Origin: Mycolicibacterium porcinum | GTDB lineage: Bacteria; Actinomycetota; Actinomycetes; Mycobacteriales; Mycobacteriaceae | Direction of reading: 5' to 3' | DNA: 64,000 nt | NCBI GenBank assembly: GCA_002086835.1 | Contig: MVIG01000002.1 | Coordinates: forward strand, 124,001 to 188,000 | Part shown: one piece after another, positions 58,798 through 64,000 of the stretch | How positions within the stretch are numbered: the stretch's first letter is position 1 | How the letters are laid out: every line of letters starts with the position of its first letter | Made by a program: the position numbers and the translations under genes | Notes under the pieces: generated by a model | Database searches by the model: none | Told to the model about the DNA's origin: nothing | Seen by the model: the letters and a program-made list of their open reading frames with translations, nothing else

Positions 58798-60121
58798 AAT
58801 CGAGCTGATCAGCGAATGGGTTCGCGCCGACCTGGGTGGTGAGGTTGTCGCGATCGAACGTCAGACCCGGTGGCGGCCGAATTGGCTGGTGGATGTGGTC
58901 ATCGACGGTGAGGGGGTCGAGCTCATGGTTCGTGGGCACCGGATCGACTCGCCGCTGGTGTTCCCGCTGAGCCACGAGATGACCTTCCAGGATCTCCTGC
59001 ACCGCAACGGCATTCCGGTGCCGCGGGTTTATGGCTGGCTCGACGAGCTACCGGCCTACGTGATGGACCGGGTTCCGGGGCGTCCCGACTTCGCCGACTC
59101 CACTACCGCCGAGCGTGACGCGGTGATGGCGGAGTACATGCGGACCCTTGCTCGGATCCACGCGTTGAACGTCGACGAGTTCGAGGCGGCGGGCATCACC
59201 CGTGCGGCAACTCCGTCAACCCCAGGCTCCGTCGGCATGTCCTACTTCGAGAAGCTCTACCGGCAGACCAAGCGCAGGCCGGATCCCTTCGTGGAGTTCG
59301 CACTGGCGTGGCTGCGCCGAAACCCATTGCCCACCAACACCCGCGAAGCTCCTGTGGTGTGGGACTCCGGTCAGTTCCACCATCAGGACGGCAAGATCAC
59401 CGCGCTGCTGGACCTCGAGATCGGGCACCTCGGTGACCCGATGATGGACCTGGCGGCCTTTCGCATGCGCGACACGGTCCTGAACTTCGGCGACTTCGAT
59501 GAGCTCTACGGCATCTACGCCGACGCGGCAGAGGCTGAGCTCGACATGTCGGCGATCCAACACCACCACTTGTCCTTCACCCTGACCAATGAACTTGCCT
59601 TTCATGGTGCCCTCGCCGATCCGACCCCGGGCTCGGCGTATATGACCAATTTGCAGTGGTGTACCGAAACCAACCTGCACTCTGTCGAAGCCTTCGCGGA
59701 GCTACTGGGATACCACCTTGACGAGACGATCGATGTGCCCGAATCGGCGCAGTTCACCAACGATGTGGCGTTCCACCACCTGGTTCAGACGCTGGGCTCG
59801 GTCACGATCGACGAACCGTTCGCCCGCTACGAGGTCCGCAACTCATTTCGACTGGCCAGACATCTACTGCGCAGGCAGGAGATCGGGGCACAACTCGACG
59901 AGCAGGATCTCGATGATCTGACCGCGTTACTCGGGCACCGCCCCCGGGACGTCGGCGCAGCTGACGCCGAGTTGGAGGACTTCGTCCTCGCTGACGACGG
60001 GCGCCACGACGAGGCCCTGGTCCAGTTGTTCTATCGACGGTTCCTGCGCGCCAACGCCGTGCTGGGGCCCGCGGGCTCGGCGATGACCGTCCACCACAAG
60101 GTGCAGCCCTTCAAGAGTTGA
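58790..60121 (+). CDS. APH-fold protein with altered catalytic loop
   Basis: This 443-residue APH-like protein has the N-lobe strand ERQTRWRPNWLVDVVI, hinge YVMDRVPGRPDFAD (about 88-101), and the C-lobe LLDLEIGHLGDPMMDLA (about 205) matching the metal-binding Asp block. The catalytic loop reads VVWDSGQFHHQDGK where H-x-D-x4-N is expected, so the Asp is shifted and the Asn replaced; it may be inactive as a kinase. The C-terminal 150 residues form an extra helical domain. Translationally coupled to the LLM gene. Confidence 0.8.
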   Translation: MNEIELISEWVRADLGGEVVAIERQTRWRPNWLVDVVIDGEGVELMVRGHRIDSPLVFPLSHEMTFQDLLHRNGIPVPRVYGWLDELPAYVMDRVPGRPDFADSTTAERDAVMAEYMRTLARIHALNVDEFEAAGITRAATPSTPGSVGMSYFEKLYRQTKRRPDPFVEFALAWLRRNPLPTNTREAPVVWDSGQFHHQDGKITALLDLEIGHLGDPMMDLAAFRMRDTVLNFGDFDELYGIYADAAEAELDMSAIQHHHLSFTLTNELAFHGALADPTPGSAYMTNLQWCTETNLHSVEAFAELLGYHLDETIDVPESAQFTNDVAFHHLVQTLGSVTIDEPFARYEVRNSFRLARHLLRRQEIGAQLDEQDLDDLTALLGHRPRDVGAADAELEDFVLADDGRHDEALVQLFYRRFLRANAVLGPAGSAMTVHHKVQPFKS

Positions 60122-60126
60122 CATGA

Positions 60127-60152
60127 CCCGCCCGACATCTCAGCGTGGCGGG
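60127..60152. terminator. CCCGCC-N14-GGCGGG hairpin between convergent genes
   Basis: A 6-bp all-GC stem just after the stop of the APH-fold gene (60121), overlapping the end of the minus-strand TetR gene (60140). Candidate shared terminator without T tract. Confidence 0.4.
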
Positions 60153-60775
60153 CCAAGCCGTTGCAGTATCCCGTCGATGACCTCGATGGCATCGTCGCGT
60201 GCCTGACGCGGATCGGGAGCGTTGGCAACGAACTGGGCGGCTTCGTCGGCGGCGGCGAGCAGCACATGGGCAAGCACGTCGAGTGGCTGCGCAATGACGG
60301 CGCCCTGCTCGACTGCCTTCTCCAGGAGCGCGCGAATCGACCCGAGACCGAACTGAACCTGTAGTTCGCGCCACCGCTGCCAACCGAGTACGGCGGGGCC
60401 CTCGATCATGAGGATGCGCTGAACCTCGCCGGTGAGGGATGACTTCAGGTAGGCACGCAGGCCGGCGCGCAGCGCATCCAAGGCGTCGTCGGCGTCCTCG
60501 GGCCGCGGCGCTTGGCTGTCGACTTGTTCCTGGACGGCGAGAAACACCGCGAGGAACAGTGCTTCCTTGTTCGCGAAATGGTGATAGAGCGCGCCTCTGG
60601 TGCCGACGCCGGCGGCAGCGACGATCTCCTCGGTGCCGGTGGCGAAGTAGCCCTTCTCGACGAACAGTCGGCGCCCAGCCGCGATCAGCGCGGCACGCGT
60701 GGCCTCGGCGCGGTCGGCGATCTCTGCCGTGCGGACGGCACGCTTCTGCGCTTTGGGTGGTTGACCACTAGACAT
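60140..60775 (-). CDS. TetR-family transcriptional regulator
   Basis: This 211-residue protein has an HTH with GTEEIVAAAGVGTRGALYHH, then FANKEALFLAVF, at about residues 46-78, a common TetR subtype. ATG 60775 (MSSGQPPKAQKRAVRTAE) is chosen; ATG 60793 would start inside the operator. It is divergent to the amidohydrolase at 60904. Confidence 0.87.
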   Translation of the reverse strand: MSSGQPPKAQKRAVRTAEIADRAEATRAALIAAGRRLFVEKGYFATGTEEIVAAAGVGTRGALYHHFANKEALFLAVFLAVQEQVDSQAPRPEDADDALDALRAGLRAYLKSSLTGEVQRILMIEGPAVLGWQRWRELQVQFGLGSIRALLEKAVEQGAVIAQPLDVLAHVLLAAADEAAQFVANAPDPRQARDDAIEVIDGILQRLGPPR

Positions 60776-60791
60776 GCAGTTTGTATCCTCC

Positions 60792-60808
60792 ACATACAGC
60801 CTGTATGT
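60792..60808. promoter_or_regulatory. Perfect 17-bp palindrome ACATACAGCCTGTATGT
   Basis: 8-bp arms around one base, 16 bp before the TetR start in the divergent promoter with the amidohydrolase gene. A weaker related half (acatgcagtttgtat) lies just inside the TetR gene start. A strong candidate operator for the TetR at 60140-60775. Confidence 0.75.
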
Positions 60809-60903
60809 ACCGCGTGCGGTGACATCAGGTCGATCGGATCAAGTACTCGATGCGGCAAAGGTATCCCGCGCAGCGCCGGATGCCGTGAATGAGGAGCGGA
60901 AAC

Positions 60904-62319
60904 ATGGGCGAGACGCAGGACAAGGTGCTGATCTTCTCGGCGGACGGACATGCCGGCGCGAAACGGATGGCGGATTATCTGCCCTATTTCGACCCGGATG
61001 TGCGGGACGCCGTCAAGGACCTGTTGACGGAGGAAGAGCAGGCCTATCGACGCATGCTGGCTCCCGATTTCAATTCCGGGCCGCGCGAGGAGCCGGCGCC
61101 CGAGTTGGACCCGCGATGGGCACCTGCATTCCCAGACCGCTTCGGCGGCTGGGACATCGGCGTACGTATGGAACAGCTGGACCGCGAAGGCGTCGCGGGC
61201 GAGATGTTGGTACCGGGGCACCAATTCTCGTCACTGCCATTGTTCAGTGTGGTGAACAAGCCCTTCGAGGCGAATTTGCGCGATGCCGGGATGCGGGCGT
61301 ATCACCGGTGGCTGGCCGACTTCATGTCCGGCGGCGACGGTCGGCTCTACGGAATGGCGGACCCGGGTACATGCCACGACATCGATGCCTCCGTTCGCGA
61401 ACTGCATTGGGCGCGTCAGAACGGCTACGTCAGCGTGGGTGTGCCCGGCATCATCGAGGACCCCGCCCTGCCGTCCATCGTCAGTGATCACTACGAACCA
61501 TTCTGGAAGGCATGCGTCGACCTCGACTTCACACTCGCAGTGCATGCCGGGTGGGGATTCCCGCAGGGGCGCTATCAGGAGTTCATCTCTGCGTTCGTGG
61601 CCACTCACCTTGGCGGTGCGGAGGCAAGCCAGATGATGGCCGCTCAGCAGCGACTCGACGAGGAGGCCCGCGAAGCGCTGCAGAAGGAATTCGCGGAGTC
61701 CCCGGCGTCGCCGTTCCGGTTGGACTACGGTCCTCGGCGCCTGCTCTGGCAGTTGATGATCGGGGGAGTGTTCGACCGGTACCCACAGTTGCGCTTCGTT
61801 CTGACCGAGGTTCGCTCGGATTGGCTGCCGACCACGCTGAAGATCCTCGACTCGTGGTACGACCAGCGCGATACCCCGCTGAAGATGCGCCCGAGCGAAT
61901 ACTGGGAGCGCCACTGCTTTGCCACCCCGTCGTCGATCCACAAGGTCGAGGTCGAGGCCCGCGACGACATCGGCGTGAATCGGTTGATGCTGGGAATCGA
62001 CTACCCGCATCCGGAAGGCATGTGGCCCGACACGTGGAACTGGATCAAGGTGGCATTCGACGGTGTTCCGGAGGGAGAGGCGCGAAAGATTCTGGGGGAG
62101 AACGCACTACGTGCCTTCCCGGTGGACGGCGAGCACCTGCGTGCGGTAGCAGACCGGATCGGTCCGGATCTGAGCGACCTGTTGATCGGCGGTGACGCGG
62201 TGCCGACTGAACACGTCGAGCATTACCACCGGCGGGGTGGATTCCTGCGTCCCACCGAACGAGTCGATCAGGACGCGGTTCTCCGGTTCGCCGACCAGGA
62301 CCTTCAGATCACTCGCTGA
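60904..62319 (+). CDS. Amidohydrolase-2 family metal-dependent hydrolase
   Basis: This 471-residue amidohydrolase-2 protein has an N-terminal IFSADGH motif (about 10-15), His in LAVHAGWGFPQ (about 215) and Asp in MLGIDYPHPEGMWPDTW (about 362). It is longer than the other two in the window because of an insertion around residues 25-75. ATG 60904 follows gaggagcgg; ATG 60889 is possible. Likely regulated by the divergent TetR through the 60792 palindrome. Confidence 0.87.
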   Translation: MGETQDKVLIFSADGHAGAKRMADYLPYFDPDVRDAVKDLLTEEEQAYRRMLAPDFNSGPREEPAPELDPRWAPAFPDRFGGWDIGVRMEQLDREGVAGEMLVPGHQFSSLPLFSVVNKPFEANLRDAGMRAYHRWLADFMSGGDGRLYGMADPGTCHDIDASVRELHWARQNGYVSVGVPGIIEDPALPSIVSDHYEPFWKACVDLDFTLAVHAGWGFPQGRYQEFISAFVATHLGGAEASQMMAAQQRLDEEAREALQKEFAESPASPFRLDYGPRRLLWQLMIGGVFDRYPQLRFVLTEVRSDWLPTTLKILDSWYDQRDTPLKMRPSEYWERHCFATPSSIHKVEVEARDDIGVNRLMLGIDYPHPEGMWPDTWNWIKVAFDGVPEGEARKILGENALRAFPVDGEHLRAVADRIGPDLSDLLIGGDAVPTEHVEHYHRRGGFLRPTERVDQDAVLRFADQDLQITR

Positions 62320-62364
62320 ACGTGATGCCGGCATCCAAGGCGCCCTCGCTGTGCAACAGTCGGC

Positions 62365-62402
62365 CCGGGAACGTGATATCGCCGATGATGTCACGTTCCC
62401 GG
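62365..62402. terminator. Strong bidirectional stem-loop
   Basis: Perfect 12-bp arms CCGGGAACGTGA and TCACGTTCCCGG around a 14-nt spacer that adds 3 more pairs after one mismatch. It lies between the convergent amidohydrolase (stop 62319) and nitronate-monooxygenase-like (stop 62445) genes, so it probably ends both transcripts. Confidence 0.68.
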
Positions 62403-62444
62403 ACTGCACGGCCGATCAGTGCGCGGTGCTGGCGCGACGCAACC

Positions 62445-63377
62445 TCAACCGACGTACTGCCGCTCCAGCTCCGCGACACGATCCGCGACCGTGGGGACGT
62501 CGGCGATGCCTGCGACGCTGTGACCACCGCTGAAGACCATCCGCCAGGGCTTGATGTGGCGAGGAATGGTGGGGCGGCGCCTGGTATCCAGGGGCGGTAG
62601 ATTCTTGGGGTCCAACCCGTGCTCCAGTAGTGAGGGCCGAAGAAAGCTGCCCGCGATGCCGCAGATGGCGTCTGTCCACACGACGTCCGCGAGATCCGCC
62701 CTGACCAGCATGCGCTTGTGGTCGTCGTGCACACCCGATTCTTCGGTGGCGATGAAAAGCGTTCCCATGCAGGCCATATCGGCACCGAGCGCCAGTGCGG
62801 CACGGATACCCCCGCCGGTGCATACGCCCCCGGCCACCTGGATGAGACCGTCGAAGAAGCTGCGAACGCGTGGCGCAAAAGCCATCGGCGAGAGATTGCC
62901 GCCGAGACCGCCGGCACCGGCGCACACCAGCATCAACCCATCGACACCCGCTGCGACGGCCCGTTCGGCCTGCGCCACGGACACGGCATCGTGGATCACG
63001 ATGCCGCCCCAATCATGCACCTGGGCAACGACATCGGAGGGGTCGCCGACATTGGTCGTGATGATCTGAACGTTATGACGCCGGCAGAGATCGATCTCTT
63101 GCATGAGCAGCTCGGCGGGCTTTGCGCGCGACACATTGATGTTGACCGCATACGGCGCAGGTGCTGACCCGGTGCGGTCAGCGTGATGACGAAGCGAGGA
63201 GTCAATGCCCTCCAGCCACTGGCCCAGGCCGGTGTCCTTCCACGCGTTGTGCGTGGGAAAGCAGCCCATCACCCCGGCGCGACAGCAGGCGGTGACCAGT
63301 TCCGGCGTCGATGCGATCGACATCGGAGCGGCCATTAGCGGCAGCCGCAACCGGTCCAGCAGCTCGGCCTTGTCCAC
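62445..63377 (-). CDS. Nitronate monooxygenase-like FMN protein
   Basis: This 310-residue TIM-barrel protein of the nitronate monooxygenase/2-nitropropane dioxygenase family has LMAAPMSIASTPELVTACCRAG (about 13-34), VDGLMLVCAGAGGLGGN (about 145-160) and the FMN-phosphate region GGVCTGGGIRAALALGADMACMGTLF (about 183-208). It probably uses FMN to oxidise nitronates or serves as an enoyl reductase-like enzyme; substrate unknown. It lies 9 bp after the SDR on the same strand. Confidence 0.83.
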   Translation of the reverse strand: MDKAELLDRLRLPLMAAPMSIASTPELVTACCRAGVMGCFPTHNAWKDTGLGQWLEGIDSSLRHHADRTGSAPAPYAVNINVSRAKPAELLMQEIDLCRRHNVQIITTNVGDPSDVVAQVHDWGGIVIHDAVSVAQAERAVAAGVDGLMLVCAGAGGLGGNLSPMAFAPRVRSFFDGLIQVAGGVCTGGGIRAALALGADMACMGTLFIATEESGVHDDHKRMLVRADLADVVWTDAICGIAGSFLRPSLLEHGLDPKNLPPLDTRRRPTIPRHIKPWRMVFSGGHSVAGIADVPTVADRVAELERQYVG

Positions 63378-63386
63378 CTCGGCGGC

Positions 63387-64000
63387 CTACCCTCCGAGAC
63401 GTAGCCCCGTATTGCGGGTGCCGAACACATCGGCAGCCATTATCGCGCCCAACTTCTGTGCATCCCAGCGCTTTTGACCGTTGGATACCGAGGCGACCGG
63501 ATGCCAGCCCTTGAGCAGCTGAAGGTTCTCACCCATCGCGCGAATAACCTGGCCGCTGATGTGACCAGCCTCAGGGCTGGCCAGCCACGCCACCACCGGG
63601 GAGCCCAGCGACGGGTCCTTCGGATCGAAATCGTCCTCGGCGCGTTCGTCGGGTTCGATCGCTGCCGCAGCTCCGGGCATAGAGGCCGACATCCGGGTAC
63701 GGCCGCCGGGGCTGATCGCGTTCACGGTGGCGCCGATCGACGCCAGCTCCAGGCTCAGGGTCTGGGTCAGTCCCACGATGGCGGCCTTGGCGGTGCTGTA
63801 GTTGGTCTGACCGAAATGACCGTGCAACCCCGCGCCGGACGTGGTGTTGATGATGCGGCCGTATACCTTGCCACCACTGGATTTTGATTCGTCCCGCCAC
63901 TTGCGGGCGACGGCCCGGCTGGTGAGCCAGCTGCCCCGGACATGCACCCGCATCACCAGGTCGAAATCGTCGACGGTCATGTTCCAGATCGCCTTGTCCC
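63387..64000 (-). CDS. Short-chain dehydrogenase/reductase, 5' part outside window
   Basis: The frame is open to the window edge (DKAIWNMTVDDFDLVMRVHV at the visible start), so the N-terminal cofactor-binding part is cut off. The visible 204 residues have INTTSGAGLHGHFGQTNYSTAKAA with the catalytic Tyr and Lys and NAISPGG. The insertion and C-terminal PEAGHISGQVIRAMGENLQLLKGW tail resemble the hydroxyacyl-CoA dehydrogenase domain of MFE-2/17-beta-HSD4-like SDRs. In operon with the nitronate-monooxygenase-like gene. Confidence 0.85.
   Translation of the reverse strand, partial: DKAIWNMTVDDFDLVMRVHVRGSWLTSRAVARKWRDESKSSGGKVYGRIINTTSGAGLHGHFGQTNYSTAKAAIVGLTQTLSLELASIGATVNAISPGGRTRMSASMPGAAAAIEPDERAEDDFDPKDPSLGSPVVAWLASPEAGHISGQVIRAMGENLQLLKGWHPVASVSNGQKRWDAQKLGAIMAADVFGTRNTGLRLGG

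Noticed and set aside
1-64000. CRISPR arrays, tRNA or rRNA genes, insertion sequences
   Set aside because: No regularly spaced repeats, no tRNA-like cloverleaf with CCA-adjacent arms, and no transposase-like protein was found on reading.

Overview
The window is high-GC actinobacterial DNA. It is dense with CoA-dependent catabolic genes, TetR regulators, cytochromes P450, luciferase-like (F420-type) oxidoreductases, CaiB-type CoA transferases and a mycofactocin-type SDR. This mix, with many GTG starts and ATGA/GTGA stop-start overlaps, points to Mycobacteriaceae (Mycolicibacterium-like) or a close relative. That placement is inference from gene content; no rRNA or tRNA gene was seen.

Layout. 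(1) 0-9.2 kb: two copies of a Rieske oxygenase that is split over two proteins. In each pair, protein A carries an intact 2Fe-2S Rieske motif but no mononuclear-iron motif, and protein B carries the mononuclear-iron motif but has lost all Rieske ligands. Pair 1 (A1 2243-3376, B1 1217-2233) is on the minus strand and pair 2 (A2 7028-8182, B2 8179-9210) on the plus strand. Between them lies a damaged stretch: a frameshifted membrane-protein remnant, a deleted alcohol-dehydrogenase remnant and a SnoaL-like gene that appears to have lost its normal ends. (2) 9.2-17.3 kb: TetR, a fused indolepyruvate/2-oxoacid ferredoxin oxidoreductase with a divergent Lrp/AsnC regulator, a cupin gene broken by one in-frame TAG, a quinone oxidoreductase and a P450. 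(3) 17.4-20.9 kb: enoyl-CoA hydratase, DoxX-like protein, TetR and a CoA transferase.

(4) 20.9-40.5 kb: a large ring-degradation region. A minus-strand run of 13 genes (32743 down to 20926) encodes a thiolase-like protein with a DUF35 partner, a two-component ring-hydroxylating dioxygenase, acyl-CoA ligase, enoyl-CoA hydratase, aldehyde dehydrogenase, flavin reductase, acyl-CoA dehydrogenase, LLM oxidoreductase, hydrolase and thioesterase. Divergent to it is a meta-cleavage lower pathway (C-C hydrolase, HpaH hydratase, HpaI aldolase), followed by an operon of two acyl-CoA dehydrogenase subunits, a thiolase-like protein and an acyl-CoA ligase. Three TGAC-N6-GTCA palindromes mark the promoters here. 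No extradiol dioxygenase gene is in the window.

(5) 40.5-50.4 kb: two hotdog thioesterases, a double-domain CoA transferase, a TetR, and an operon of amidohydrolase, thiolase-like protein, DUF35 protein, small Cys-rich protein, SDR and aldehyde dehydrogenase. A near-identical TAATGY-N4-ACATTA dyad lies in two divergent promoters here. (6) 50.4-64 kb: an AveC-like membrane protein/P450/hydrolase/beta-hydroxyacid dehydrogenase operon, an FAD monooxygenase with a divergent TetR, two APH-type kinase-fold proteins flanking an LLM oxidoreductase, a TetR with a perfect 17-bp palindrome, an amidohydrolase, a nitronate-monooxygenase-like protein and an SDR cut by the window edge.

The three thiolase-like proteins all appear to lack the nucleophilic cysteine, and two are translationally coupled to DUF35 proteins. 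This is the arrangement of Ltp2-ChsH2-type retro-aldolases rather than of true thiolases.
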